Shown: positions 1 through 8,572, counted from the stretch's first letter. The stretch: DNA of 64,000 nucleotides from Natronosporangium hydrolyticum (GCF_016925615.1 NZ_CP070499.1:3596001-3660000); one strand, 5' to 3'. A program made the numbers and translations. Notes: a model not told the origin generated them from the sequence alone.

Positions 1-2
1 GA

Positions 3-806
3 GACCTGCTGCGGTACGCGGCGCAGATCGCCCCGGTGGTGCTGCCGTACCTGACCGGGCGGGCGCTGAACATGCACCGGTTCCCCGACGGGGCGCAGGA
101 GAAGGGGTTCTGGCACAAGGCGCTGCCCAACCACGCACCGCGGTGGCTGCCCCGGTGGACCAACCCCGAAGCCGGCCCGGGCGAGACCCGCACCTACCTC
201 GTGGTGGACGAGCCGGCCGCCCTGGTCTGGGCCGCCAACTTCGGCGCCCTGGAGTGGCACCCCTGGACCTCACCGGTCGAGACTCCGCACCAGCCGACGT
301 ACGCCCTGATCGACCTGGACCCGGGTAAGACCACCAGCTGGCAGGAGCTGCTGGTGCTGGCGCGGTTGCACCGCACCGCCCTGGCTCACCTGGGAGTCGC
401 GGCCCGCGCCAAGGTCACCGGGCGCCGCGGTATCCAGATCTGGGTACCGGTCACCGGCGGCCCCGACTTCGCCACCACCCGGGCCTGGGCCGAGCAGCTG
501 TCGCGCGCCATCGGTGCGGTCGTGCCCGAGCTGGTCAGCTGGGAGTGGGGCGTCTCCGAGCGCGGTGGCCTGGCCCGGCTCGACTACACCCAGAACGCCG
601 TCAACAAGACGCTCGTCGCCCCGTACAGCCCACGACCGGCCCCGGGCGCCCCGGTTTCGGCCCCGATCGACTGGGACGAACTCGACGAACCGGGGCTGAC
701 CCCGGACGCCTTCACCATCCGTACCATCCTGCCCCGCCTCGCGGCCCGGGGAGACCTGTTCCGTGACGTGCTCCACCACTCGCAGCAGCTGCCGCCGCTG
801 CGGTGA
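3..806 (+). CDS. LigD-type DNA polymerase domain protein, 5' end cut by window
   Basis: This is the C-terminal part of an archaeo-eukaryotic primase-like polymerase (LigD PolDom), which fills or extends ends during non-homologous end joining. The frame is open from base 3, so the true start lies outside the window. Visible motifs are GALEWHPW, the metal-binding YALIDLDPG (DxD), VTGRRGIQIWVP and the late block LDYTQNAVNKTLVAPYSPRP, all in the family order. The protein ends soon after the polymerase domain, so it is either a stand-alone polymerase or a LigD with the polymerase domain last. Its last 26 bases are repeated just downstream. Confidence 0.85.
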   Translation, partial: DLLRYAAQIAPVVLPYLTGRALNMHRFPDGAQEKGFWHKALPNHAPRWLPRWTNPEAGPGETRTYLVVDEPAALVWAANFGALEWHPWTSPVETPHQPTYALIDLDPGKTTSWQELLVLARLHRTALAHLGVAARAKVTGRRGIQIWVPVTGGPDFATTRAWAEQLSRAIGAVVPELVSWEWGVSERGGLARLDYTQNAVNKTLVAPYSPRPAPGAPVSAPIDWDELDEPGLTPDAFTIRTILPRLAARGDLFRDVLHHSQQLPPLR

Positions 807-837
807 TGAAACGCAGCAGCTGCCGCCGCTGCGGTGA
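781..837. repeat. 26-bp direct repeat, two copies 31 bp apart
   Basis: Bases 781-806 (the last codons and stop of the polymerase gene) recur exactly at 812-837, starting CGCAGCAGCTGCC and ending CTGCGGTGA. Five bases separate the copies. This looks like a local tandem duplication of the gene end. Confidence 0.85.
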
Positions 838-893
838 GGCAGCGCGGCGGTGCCCGCCGCCAGGTGCTCCCGCCGGGTTGGCAGGATGGGGCG

Positions 894-2384
894 GTGAGTG
901 AGAACCGAGCGCAGCCACTGCTCGACCCGGCCGGCATCGACCAGCTTCGGGAGGCGCTGACCAGCGCCGGCTACACCAGCGCCGGGATCTCCGACCGGCT
1001 CGGCCCGGCCGCCACCGCCGCCGTGAGCCGTGGGGATCATCGGGCGGCCCTGCGCGCCACCGCCGACCGGGATCCACTCGCCACCCTGATCCGACTCTTC
1101 GTCTGTGGACAGAGCGAACCGGCCGACGTGGTCGCCGCGGCGTTGGCCCCGCTACCACTCGCCGCCGCCCAGGCCGCCGGCCTGGTGGTACCGCACATTG
1201 ACGGCGTACGCCGGGGAGTGGACCTGGAGCCGTACGGCGACCGGTGGTGGGTGGTGGCCGACCTCCCGGCGGCACATACCGGACAGCCGCTCGCCGCCGA
1301 CCATGTGCTCGGGATCGGCGGCGCCTCCACCACGCTGGCGGGCGCCACGATCCGCCGGCCGGTCGGGCGGGCGCTCGACCTCGGCACCGGCTGTGGCGTG
1401 CAGGCGCTGCAGCTTGCCACCCACGCCGACTCGGTGACCGCCACCGATCTCAGCCCGCGGGCGCTGCGGTTCGCCGCCACCACCGCGGCGCTGAGCGGCC
1501 AGCGCTGGGACCTGCGCGCCGGTGACCTCACCGAGCCGGTGGCCGGCGAACGCTTCGATCTGGTCGTCAGCAACCCGCCGTTCGTGGTTGGCCCCGGGTC
1601 GATCAGCCACACCTACCGGGACTCGGGCCGGCCGGGCGACGCGGTCAGCGCCGACCTGGCCCGCTCGGCGCCCACGCTGCTCACCGAGGGCGGCGTGATG
1701 CAGTTCCTGGCCAACTGGGCGCACGTCTCCGGTGAGGACTGGCGGGAGCGGGTGGCCGGCTGGTTCACCGGCACCGGTTGCGATGTGTGGGCGATCCAGC
1801 GGGAGGTCAGCGACCCGCTCGGGTACGCGCGGATGTGGTTGGCCGACAGCGGGGAGCGGGCCGACCCGCAGCGCATGAGCGACTGGCTGGACTGGTTCGA
1901 CGCGCAGGCCATCGAGGCGGTCGGATTCGGGGTGATCACGGTGCGGCACAGTGGCCGCGCCGACCCGGCGATCCGGGTGGAGGAGCTCCGCCAGCAGCTG
2001 GCCGACCAATTGGGGCCTCAGATCGGGGCCTGGTTCGACCGGCAGGACTGGCTCCGCGCGCGCACCCTCCGGCAACTGCTGGCGGAGCGTTATGTTGCTG
2101 CGCCCGGGCTGCGGCTGCGCCAGGAGGCGAGCATCGGCGAGCAGGGGTGGGAGGTCGACCGGCAGCTGCTGACTTTGCCGGCCGGTCTGCGCTGGGCGGA
2201 GGAGACCGATCCATTCGCAGTCGCGTTGGTCGCCGGGGCCGACGGCCAGCTGCCGATGCGCGACCAGCTGGCGCTGCTCGCCGCCGCCTACGACACCCCC
2301 GAGGCGGAGCTGGCCGAGGTTACCGCGGCCGTCCTCGCCCACCTGGTCGAGCGCGGCATGCTGTTGCCCGCCACGCTCGATTGA
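894..2384 (+). CDS. class I SAM-dependent methyltransferase (NPPF type)
   Basis: Predicted methyltransferase of 496 residues. A helical N-terminal region (about residues 1-150) is followed by a Rossmann methyltransferase core with motif I LDLGTGCGVQALQLA and motif IV VSNPPFVVG, then a C-terminal region that looks winged-helix-like. The NPPF tetrad is typical of enzymes methylating amide or amino nitrogens (HemK/PrmC or small N6-adenine types), but the long flanking domains match an actinobacterial family of unknown substrate. I place the start at GTG 894, downstream of the 26-bp repeat. An in-frame ATG at 834 lies inside the repeat copy and would add a low-complexity leader. The gene converges with the downstream minus-strand gene. 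Confidence 0.8.
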   Translation: MSENRAQPLLDPAGIDQLREALTSAGYTSAGISDRLGPAATAAVSRGDHRAALRATADRDPLATLIRLFVCGQSEPADVVAAALAPLPLAAAQAAGLVVPHIDGVRRGVDLEPYGDRWWVVADLPAAHTGQPLAADHVLGIGGASTTLAGATIRRPVGRALDLGTGCGVQALQLATHADSVTATDLSPRALRFAATTAALSGQRWDLRAGDLTEPVAGERFDLVVSNPPFVVGPGSISHTYRDSGRPGDAVSADLARSAPTLLTEGGVMQFLANWAHVSGEDWRERVAGWFTGTGCDVWAIQREVSDPLGYARMWLADSGERADPQRMSDWLDWFDAQAIEAVGFGVITVRHSGRADPAIRVEELRQQLADQLGPQIGAWFDRQDWLRARTLRQLLAERYVAAPGLRLRQEASIGEQGWEVDRQLLTLPAGLRWAEETDPFAVALVAGADGQLPMRDQLALLAAAYDTPEAELAEVTAAVLAHLVERGMLLPATLD

Positions 2385-2398
2385 GTCCGGCGCACCGG

Positions 2399-3526
2399 TC
2401 AGCCGACCGACAGCGCCGTCACCACAGTCGCCACAGCGATGACGCCGACGGCGGCGACCCCCAGCAACACGCTCCGGTGACCGAAGTTGACGGTCCAACC
2501 GAAACCGCCGCGCTTCTGCACCAGCACGCTCGGGTCCTCCCGGTTGACGTAGACGAGACCGCCGACCCGCCAATGCCGGTCATCATCGGGCGGCACCACG
2601 TCGGTCGGCTCGTCGCGCTCGCCGCCGCCCGAACGCAGCCGCCAACCGCCCTGCCCGGAGCGCAGCGCCGCCGCCCACACCAGCCCGCTGACCGCCACTA
2701 CCGGCAACACGACCAGCGCTATCATCACCGGTCCGGCGTCCCGCAGCGAGCCGGTCCAGATCAGCATCGCTACCGTCGCCAGCACCAGATTCTGGGCCAG
2801 CATGACCGCGAACAGACTGTACGACCAGATACGGAGGAACCGGCGGTGCCGCAGCCCGCTCCGGCGCGGCCGGGCCGGGTCGAGTTCGGCCCTAGCCCGC
2901 ATCGTCACCCAGAGCACCAGCAGCAGCAACGCCGTCACCGCCGCCTGGATCATCACCGGCCCGAACGCGCTGAGCACAGTGGTCTCGACGGTGACATACT
3001 CGAGGCCGTCCGGCCGGTAGTTGACCGCCACAACCAGTTCGTCGGGCAGGCTCGGATAGCTCACTACCCCGATCACGGCGACGGCGCCGATGATCGCCAA
3101 TGACGGCAGCGCCGCCCACCAGGGCACCGGCTCCGGTTCGGTACGCAGGGTGGTGTCGACCGCAACGCCCGCCCGCTTCCCGGCGTACCAGTCACCGCGT
3201 ACCTTGGCGAACCGGACTGTCCGATGTGCGTACCCGTAGGCCACGATGAGCGCCGCCGCCAGCACCCCGCCGGTCAGGGCCAGCCAGAACCCGAACGGCA
3301 TCCACGGCCCCAGCGCTACCGCGGTCACCGCGGCGAGCGCCCCGGACCCGGCGACGTGACGCCGGTACCGCCGCAGCGCGGCGACGATCGCGGGATCATC
3401 GGCGCGGTCACCCGGCACCCGTACCCCGAACCAGATGGTGTCCCGGTCGATCACCGGCACCATCCACATGATCGCGGTCACCAGTGCGATCGCCGCCAGC
3501 GTCCCGCCCAGGATGGGCCCGGTCAT
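2399..3526 (-). CDS. DUF1648-like integral membrane protein
   Basis: Membrane protein of 375 residues with several hydrophobic segments (for example LGGTLAAIALVTAIMWMVP at the N-terminus, then near 65-85, 90-110, 160-180 and 210-235). The charged loop near residues 130-150 and the overall layout resemble DUF1648/DUF5808 proteins commonly encoded next to YtrA-type GntR regulators. Its ATG at 3526 overlaps the stop of the upstream regulator in an ATGA arrangement, so translation is probably coupled. Its biochemical role is unknown; a sensory or envelope-stress role is only inferred from the neighbour. Confidence 0.75.
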   Translation of the reverse strand: MTGPILGGTLAAIALVTAIMWMVPVIDRDTIWFGVRVPGDRADDPAIVAALRRYRRHVAGSGALAAVTAVALGPWMPFGFWLALTGGVLAAALIVAYGYAHRTVRFAKVRGDWYAGKRAGVAVDTTLRTEPEPVPWWAALPSLAIIGAVAVIGVVSYPSLPDELVVAVNYRPDGLEYVTVETTVLSAFGPVMIQAAVTALLLLVLWVTMRARAELDPARPRRSGLRHRRFLRIWSYSLFAVMLAQNLVLATVAMLIWTGSLRDAGPVMIALVVLPVVAVSGLVWAAALRSGQGGWRLRSGGGERDEPTDVVPPDDDRHWRVGGLVYVNREDPSVLVQKRGGFGWTVNFGHRSVLLGVAAVGVIAVATVVTALSVG

Positions 3527-3927
3527 GTGTGTTCCCTCTCCTCGATATCGGTCAGTGAGCGCAGCTGCGCCTCGCACCGGCTGAGCACCTCCGCCGCCGG
3601 CACCCCACGGGCGACCGCCTCGGCGAGCAGGACGCGCAGTCGGCCCTCCCACTCCGGGTAGAAATCGGGCGGCGGCGGACCGGAACCGGGGCCGCGGGCG
3701 ACCACCGCCCCGGTCTTGCGGTGCAGGCGCAGCAGTCCTTCCCGGCGGAGCAGGTCGTACGCCTTGTTGACGGTGTGGAAATTGACCCCGAGATCGGCAC
3801 CGAGTTGCCTAGTGGCGGGCAGCGAATCCCCTTGCCGCAGCTCGCCGGCGGCGATCGCGCGCACGATCTGATCCCGCAGCTGCTGATAGATCGGCACCTC
3901 GGTGTTCAGATCGATCGTCAGGATCAC
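3523..3927 (-). CDS. GntR-family regulator, YtrA type
   Basis: Transcription factor of 134 residues. The N-terminal winged helix (about 10-80) carries the signature VPIYQQLRDQIVRAIAAGEL, then LPATRQLGADLGVNFHTVNKAYDLLRREG. The short C-terminal tail of about 50 residues, with no large ligand domain, is diagnostic of the YtrA subfamily, which usually regulates ABC exporters or membrane proteins. The start is GTG 3927 with a GAGGAG site upstream. It lies between a membrane-protein gene it overlaps and a same-strand ABC transporter, so either could be its target. Confidence 0.88.
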   Translation of the reverse strand: MILTIDLNTEVPIYQQLRDQIVRAIAAGELRQGDSLPATRQLGADLGVNFHTVNKAYDLLRREGLLRLHRKTGAVVARGPGSGPPPPDFYPEWEGRLRVLLAEAVARGVPAAEVLSRCEAQLRSLTDIEEREHT

Positions 3928-3982
3928 GACTGCTCCTCGTGGTAACGCTGGCCGGACCTCTCATCCCACCATCCTGGCCAGC

Positions 3983-4009
3983 GCCGCCGGCACGGCCGGT
4001 GCCGGCGGC
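3983..4009 (-). terminator. GC-rich hairpin after ABC exporter operon
   Basis: A perfect 11-bp stem (GCCGCCGGCAC / GTGCCGGCGGC) with a 5-base loop lies directly downstream of the ABC permease stop codon. There is no T-run, as is usual for actinomycete hairpins. Confidence 0.55.
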
Positions 4010-4019
4010 TTCGTCCCGG

Positions 4020-4811
4020 TCAGGTCACGTCCCGCCGGACCGGCAGCGCGATCGCGACCGCCGCCGCGGCCAGGCCGTACCCGAGCAGCGTCAGCCAGCC
4101 GGCGGCCGGCGGCAGCAGCGTCGGCAGGTTGCCGAACTCCTCGGCCATCGCCTCGTTGAGGATGCTGAACTCGGTGAGGGACGCGGTGGCCCCACCCGGC
4201 AGGTACGGGTAGAGGTGGTTCACCCCCGGGATCAGGATCAGCATCGGCTCCAGCGTGTACAGATAGCCACCGACCACCAGCAACGTGGCGAGCTGGTTGC
4301 GGATCAGGGCCCCGACCCCCACCCCCAGGATCGTGTAGACCGCGGTGGCGGCGACCAGCCGGAGCTGCAACCCGGCGATGGTGCCCGGGTCCGCCCCCAC
4401 CGTCAGCCCGGCGGGGACCGCCACCGCCACCAGCCCGGCCACGGCGGCCACCGCCGCGGCCACGCCGAAGACCACCCCCACCGCCGCATAGGTCGCCACC
4501 TTCGCCAGCACCACCGGGTAACGGCGGGGTACGAACAGGAACGACTGGGTGATCGTCCGGTGCCGGTACTCCTGGGTCATGGCCGCCGCGCCCAGCAACG
4601 CCGGGATGATCACCACTAGGCCACCGACCGAGAGCGCCGCCCGGACTCCGGCCTCGGTGTCGACCGGCGGCAGCGGCGGGTCGGAGACCGGCCCGAAGGC
4701 GGCGATCACCGCCACCGAGCCGGCGGTGACGCCGACGGTCGCCAGCAGCAGCCACAGCCACAGTTGGGTGCCGAGTAGTTTACGTAGCTCGGCGTGGAGC
4801 ATCCGGATCAT
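4020..4811 (-). CDS. ABC transporter permease, ABC-2 type
   Basis: Membrane subunit of 263 residues with about six hydrophobic segments. The N-terminal MIRMLHAELRKLLGTQLWLW and the later MTQEYRHRTITQSFLFVPRR block are typical of ABC-2 permeases that handle drugs, peptides or lipids. The ATG at 4811 overlaps the stop of the ATPase gene (ATGA), so the two subunits are translationally coupled. An upstream in-frame extension has no membrane character and was excluded. Substrate unknown. Confidence 0.87.
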   Translation of the reverse strand: MIRMLHAELRKLLGTQLWLWLLLATVGVTAGSVAVIAAFGPVSDPPLPPVDTEAGVRAALSVGGLVVIIPALLGAAAMTQEYRHRTITQSFLFVPRRYPVVLAKVATYAAVGVVFGVAAAVAAVAGLVAVAVPAGLTVGADPGTIAGLQLRLVAATAVYTILGVGVGALIRNQLATLLVVGGYLYTLEPMLILIPGVNHLYPYLPGGATASLTEFSILNEAMAEEFGNLPTLLPPAAGWLTLLGYGLAAAAVAIALPVRRDVT

Positions 4812-5560
4812 CGAGCAGCCTCCGTGGTGAGGACCTCCGTGGTGAGGTTGAGGAAGACCGACTCCAGGCCGGTACGGGTCGGGTCGAGTTCGGCGAGCGT
4901 GCCGCTGGCGAGCAGCCGGCCCCGGTGGATGACGACCGCCCGGTCGACGCTCTGCTGCACCTCGGCGAGCAGATGACTGGAGATCAGCACGGTGCGCCCC
5001 TGGTCGGCGAAGTCCCGCAGGAACCGGCGTAGCCACGCGATGCCCTGCGGGTCCAGACCGTTGACCGGCTCGTCGAGCAACAGCACTTGCGGGTCGCCGA
5101 GCAGGGCGGTGGCGAGGTTGAGTCGTTGCCGCATGCCCGTGGAGTAGGTCCGGTACCTCCGGTCGGCGTACTCGGTCATCTCCAGCTGTGCGAGCACCTC
5201 GTCGACGCGGCAGGCGGGATAGCCGGCTAGCGCGCAGTGGACCCGCAGGTGGCTGCGGGCGCTGTGCCCCGGGTGGGCGTAGGCGCCGTCGAGCGCCGCC
5301 CCGACCACCGCGTTCGGCGCGGCGAGCTCCCGGTAGCGGTGTCCGCCGATCGCCACGGCCCCGCTGGTGGGCTGCACCAGCCCGAGAATCATCCGCAGCG
5401 TGGTGGTCTTGCCGGCTCCGTTCGGGCCGAGGAAGCCGGTGATCTGGCCGGGTGGGACCGAGAAGCTCAACTCCTCGACCGCAGTCACCCCTCGGTACCG
5501 CTTCGTCAGCCGCTGCACCTCGATCGGCACACCAGCCATCGGACCCTGAGTTGGTTTCAT
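4808..5560 (-). CDS. ABC transporter ATP-binding protein
   Basis: Nucleotide-binding subunit of about 250 residues. It shows Walker A FLGPNGAGKTTTLRM near residue 45, signature STGMRQRLNLATALLG near 140, Walker B QVLLLDEPVNGLDPQG and the H-loop ISSHLLAEVQQS, all intact. The sequence resembles bacitracin/lantibiotic-type exporter ATPases. It forms a two-gene unit with the following permease. The start MKPTQGPM lies only a few bases after a good -10 box, so the mRNA may be leaderless; the internal ATG eight codons later has an AGGG before it and is the alternative start. Confidence 0.92.
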   Translation of the reverse strand: MKPTQGPMAGVPIEVQRLTKRYRGVTAVEELSFSVPPGQITGFLGPNGAGKTTTLRMILGLVQPTSGAVAIGGHRYRELAAPNAVVGAALDGAYAHPGHSARSHLRVHCALAGYPACRVDEVLAQLEMTEYADRRYRTYSTGMRQRLNLATALLGDPQVLLLDEPVNGLDPQGIAWLRRFLRDFADQGRTVLISSHLLAEVQQSVDRAVVIHRGRLLASGTLAELDPTRTGLESVFLNLTTEVLTTEAAR

Positions 5561-5566
5561 GTAGTT

Positions 5567-5594
5567 ATTCTATCTGTCATAGAACAAAGCGCAA
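5567..5594 (-). promoter_or_regulatory. promoter with operator-like inverted repeat for ABC exporter
   Basis: On the minus strand, TTGCGC (5594-5589), a 16-bp spacer and TAGAAT (5572-5567) precede the ATG at 5560, which would lie close to +1. The inverted repeat TTCTAT-CTGTC-ATAGAA at 5568-5584 overlaps the -10 box. This is a plausible repressor site, perhaps for the nearby YtrA-type regulator. Confidence 0.55.
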
Positions 5595-5671
5595 AGCCTT
5601 CTCCGCCTGGTGGGGCGAGTCGGGATCTTGTGACCGGAAATGTCGGGATATCACGGGGCGCATGGTCCCCA

Positions 5672-5695
5672 CCCGCCCCACCAAGCGGGGACGGG
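5672..5695 (-). terminator. GC-rich hairpin downstream of sugar dehydrogenase gene
   Basis: CCCGCCCC pairs with GGGG-A-CGGG across a short loop (one bulged A). It lies about 30 bases after the stop of the minus-strand sugar dehydrogenase gene. There is no T-run. Confidence 0.4.
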
Positions 5696-5722
5696 CGGCG
5701 CTAACTCGGGACCTTGTGGGGG

Positions 5723-6940
5723 CTAGTCGGCGTTGACCAGGCGCAGCAGCGGGGCGTCCGAGCCGTCGACCGCGACGTAGATCGCACCGTCGTGCGGCCC
5801 CACCGCCACGTCCCGGATCCGCCACCCCTCATCGGCGAGCAGCGGCTCGGCCTCCTCGACCTGGTCGCCCGCCACCGTCAGCCGGGCAAGATACTCGCTG
5901 GCCAGGCCGCCGACGAGCAGATCATCCTGCCACTGTGGGAACTCGTCACCGGTATAGAAGGTCAGACCAGCGGGCGGGAAACCGCCGCTGCCGCACTCCC
6001 AGTAGAAGACCGGCTCGACGGTGCCCTCGACCTCGTCGGGCCACTCTCCGAGCGGCGTGTCGGTGCCGTATTCGCAGGCGGTAGTCGCCACCGGCCAGCC
6101 GAAGTTGCCGCCGGCCTCCAGCACATTGATCTCGTCGCCGTCCTGCTCGCCGTGCTCACTGGCCCAGATCTCCCCGGTCTCCGGATGCACCGTCAGCCCC
6201 TGAATGTTGCGGTGCCCGTAGGAGTAGATCTCGTCGGCGACCTCCGGATCGTCGACGAATGGGTTGTCGGCCGGCACCGACCCGTCCGGTTCCAGCCGCA
6301 AGGTCGTCCCGATCGGCGTACTCGGGTCCTGCGCGGGGTGGTCGTCGAAGTTTTTGTAGCCTCGGTCGCCGACGGTCATGAACAGGTAGCCGTCGTCGTC
6401 GAAGACGATCGACGAGCCGTAGTGGGCGGTGCTCTGCAGGAACGGCTCGGCCACATACAGCACCTCGACCTGGTCGAGCTGCTGCTCGGCCAGGTCGAGC
6501 TGGCCGCGGGCGAGGTGGGTGGTGGTGGTGCCGCCGCTGTCGTCGGCCGCCGAGTAGGTGAGGTAGACCCACGGCGCCTCGGGGTAGTCCGGGTCCAGCG
6601 CGACGTCGAGCAGCCCGCCCTGACCGCCGGTGGCGACCTCAGGAACGCCGGAGATGTCGTCGATCTCGCCGGTGCTCGAGTCGACCACCGACAGAATCCC
6701 GGCCGACTGGGTCACCAGCAGCTGCTCGCCGTCGGGCAGGAAGGCCAGCCCCCACGGCCCGTCCAGACCGTCGACGACGGTCTCCACCACCAACTCGGTG
6801 TCGGCGACGGCGGGGGCGGTGGCGGCGCCGGTGCCGGTCGGAGCCGGCTCCTCAACCGGGTCGTCCGCCGCCGAGCACGCGCCCGCCGCGATCACGAGCC
6901 CGGCCACCGCGGCCCGCGCCATCAGAGTGCTTGCCCGCAT
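5723..6940 (-). CDS. PQQ-dependent glucose/sorbosone dehydrogenase-like lipoprotein
   Basis: Secreted beta-propeller protein of about 405 residues related to soluble quinoprotein aldose sugar dehydrogenases. The N-terminus MRASTLMARAAVAGL leads to a lipobox-like AAGACSA, then a Glu/Pro/Thr-rich spacer. Propeller landmarks are GLDGPWGLAFLPDG, GQGGLLDVALDPDY, YGHRNIQGLTVHPETG, WASEHGEQDGDEINVL and GGNFGWP, matching the family's cofactor and calcium-site regions. The ATG at 6940 has GGGGGAA upstream; a start 18 codons earlier lacks this. The protein is notably acidic. It appears monocistronic. Confidence 0.85.
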   Translation of the reverse strand: MRASTLMARAAVAGLVIAAGACSAADDPVEEPAPTGTGAATAPAVADTELVVETVVDGLDGPWGLAFLPDGEQLLVTQSAGILSVVDSSTGEIDDISGVPEVATGGQGGLLDVALDPDYPEAPWVYLTYSAADDSGGTTTTHLARGQLDLAEQQLDQVEVLYVAEPFLQSTAHYGSSIVFDDDGYLFMTVGDRGYKNFDDHPAQDPSTPIGTTLRLEPDGSVPADNPFVDDPEVADEIYSYGHRNIQGLTVHPETGEIWASEHGEQDGDEINVLEAGGNFGWPVATTACEYGTDTPLGEWPDEVEGTVEPVFYWECGSGGFPPAGLTFYTGDEFPQWQDDLLVGGLASEYLARLTVAGDQVEEAEPLLADEGWRIRDVAVGPHDGAIYVAVDGSDAPLLRLVNAD

Positions 6941-7042
6941 GCGTTCCCCCCACCCGGCATCCATCGACGCCAACAACATCACCACTGTAACCATGCCAGC
7001 GCGCCACCGACGATCCCGCGCGGCTCGGCGCCGGCGGCCGGC

Positions 7043-7567
7043 TCAGCACCGGGCGGGTTTGAGCCAACTGCACTCCACGTCAGCCGGCAGCGGCGGGGTC
7101 GCCGGCTCCGGCACACTGGTCGGCAGCGTCCCCGCCCCGCCGACGCTGAATTCGGCGAGCGCCACCACGATCCGGTCCTCGATCACCTTGACTGCATCAA
7201 GGTGGTTGTTGAGCAGGATCGCGAAGACCAGCGGCCGGCCGTCGCCGTCGGTGACGTAACCGGAGAGGGCCGAGACCGACGTCAACGTGCCGGTCTTTGC
7301 GTACGCGTTGCCGGCCGCCGCGGTGTCCCGCATCCGGCTCGTGAGGGTCCCGCCCACCATCCGGTCCGGATCACCCGCGACCGGCAGCGCCTCATGCCAC
7401 GCGTCGAACCACTCCTCCGAACGCAGCGCGCGGAGCAGCGTCACAAACTGGTCCGCCGGAACGAGGTTCCAGCGGGACAACCCGGAACCGTCCGCCTGCC
7501 GGTGCGACTCGACCGCCACGCCGTGCCCGGCAACGTAGTCACCGATCGCCGCCAGGCCCGCCGACAT
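7043..7567 (-). pseudogene. C-terminal remnant of D-Ala-D-Ala carboxypeptidase (S13, DacB-like)
   Basis: Only about 174 residues remain of a peptidase S13/PBP4 protein, which normally has 400-500. The retained part carries the SxN-equivalent DGSGLSRWNLV and the KTG box AKTGTLTSVSALSGYV. The N-terminal catalytic SxxK region is absent, and the upstream 95 bases to bluB contain no coding continuation I could recognise. The product could not acylate substrate, so I call it a truncated pseudogene. An active short protein is very unlikely. Confidence 0.75.
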
Positions 7568-7661
7568 GAAGATGGTCTACACGTCTACCCCGTGATCGGT
7601 CAATGGTCTGGACCTGCCCTGCAATCAACCCGTAACTCCGGTTCGCGTGGCTCCGCGCGAG

Positions 7662-8303
7662 TCAGGCCAGTTCGCGGCTGCCCTGCCAGCGGTCCGCGTG
7701 GACCGCGGCCACCAACGGCCGGCGGCGCCGCCACCCGTGCCGCTCCAGATCCGGCACATCCTCCACATAAGACACAGGGCCGAGGCACAGCCACGCCACC
7801 GGGCGGATCCGCTCCGGGATCCCCAACAACCGCTGCAGAAACTCCTCCCGGTAGAAGGAGACCCAGCCGACCCCGAGCCGCTCCGCCGCCGCCGCGAGCC
7901 ACAGATTCTGGATCGCCAGGCAGACTGAGTACAGGCCGGCGTCGGCGATAGCGTGCCGACCGAGGACGCCCGGCCCACCCCGCTCCGGGTCGTAAGTCAC
8001 CACCACCGAGAGCGTGGACTCCCGCACCCCGTCAATCTTGATCTGGCGGAACCGGGCCGCCGCGTCACCGGTGAGGCTCCCCGCGTACACCTCCCGCTCG
8101 TGCCGGACATGCTCGTGGAACTCGGCACGCAGCCGGCGGTCGCGGACCACGATGAAGTCCCACGGCTGGGAAAGGCCCACGCTGGGCGCCGCGTGCGCCG
8201 CCGCCAGCACCCGATCAAGCACCTCGGCGGCGATCGGCGCACCGGTGAACTGGCCGCGCACGTCGCGACGGCGATGGATGACATCATAGAACTCACTGGG
8301 CAT
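7662..8303 (-). CDS. bluB: 5,6-dimethylbenzimidazole synthase BluB
   Basis: Flavin-destructase of 213 residues that converts reduced FMN to 5,6-dimethylbenzimidazole, the lower ligand of cobalamin. It shows the BluB/nitroreductase features MPSEFYDVIHRRRDVRGQF (FMN-binding arginines), HAAPSVGLSQPWDFIVV, GRHAIADAGLYSVCLAIQNL and a late GWVSFYREEFLQRLLGIP. The cobalamin riboswitch directly upstream on the same strand strongly supports the call. GGGAG precedes the ATG at about seven bases. No other cobalamin gene lies in the window. Confidence 0.95.
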   Translation of the reverse strand: MPSEFYDVIHRRRDVRGQFTGAPIAAEVLDRVLAAAHAAPSVGLSQPWDFIVVRDRRLRAEFHEHVRHEREVYAGSLTGDAAARFRQIKIDGVRESTLSVVVTYDPERGGPGVLGRHAIADAGLYSVCLAIQNLWLAAAAERLGVGWVSFYREEFLQRLLGIPERIRPVAWLCLGPVSYVEDVPDLERHGWRRRRPLVAAVHADRWQGSRELA

Positions 8304-8325
8304 GGCAGGCTCCCGCTGCGCTCGG

Positions 8326-8343
8326 GCCCCGGCTAGCCGGGGC
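8326..8343 (-). promoter_or_regulatory. perfect palindrome between riboswitch and bluB
   Basis: GCCCCGGCTAGCCGGGGC is fully self-complementary. It sits between the B12 box and the ribosome binding site of bluB, so it is the likely expression platform (terminator or ribosome-site sequestering helix) of the riboswitch. Confidence 0.6.
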
Positions 8344-8349
8344 GGCGAA

Positions 8350-8530
8350 TGCGAGGCCGGTCTTCGGACTCCCAGATCGTCACCTCACCGCCCGCCTTCC
8401 CAACCGCAAGGTCAGTGGCTGCGCACGCGACGCATGGGCGGCAGCTCCCTGGTCACCGCGGCGGGCCCGTGCCGGAGTCACACCGGCTTCCCGATTCTCC
8501 CCACTCAGGCCGAGCGGGGCACCTCGCGAT
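8350..8530 (-). ncRNA. cobalamin (adenosylcobalamin) riboswitch
   Basis: Minus-strand sequence upstream of bluB. It contains the conserved core GGGAAGCCGGTGTGACTCC followed by GGCACGGGCCCGC, and about 90 bases further the B12 box AGTCCGAAGACCGGCCT (plus-strand 8354-8371). These blocks occur in the order and spacing expected for cobalamin riboswitches. Bound cobalamin should lower bluB expression. The outer boundaries are approximate. Confidence 0.93.
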
Positions 8531-8572
8531 CAGTTCGTGCCGCCCGCAGCGTACCGCGACGCCGCCGACCCA

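Noticed and set aside
1152-2573. Minus-strand open frame of 473 codons opposite the methyltransferase
   Set aside because: Antisense shadow; the plus strand has clear methyltransferase motifs.
5714-7951. Plus-strand open frame of 745 codons over the sugar dehydrogenase and carboxypeptidase remnant
   Set aside because: Composition is Arg/Gly/Val-rich shadow; the minus strand carries recognisable domains.
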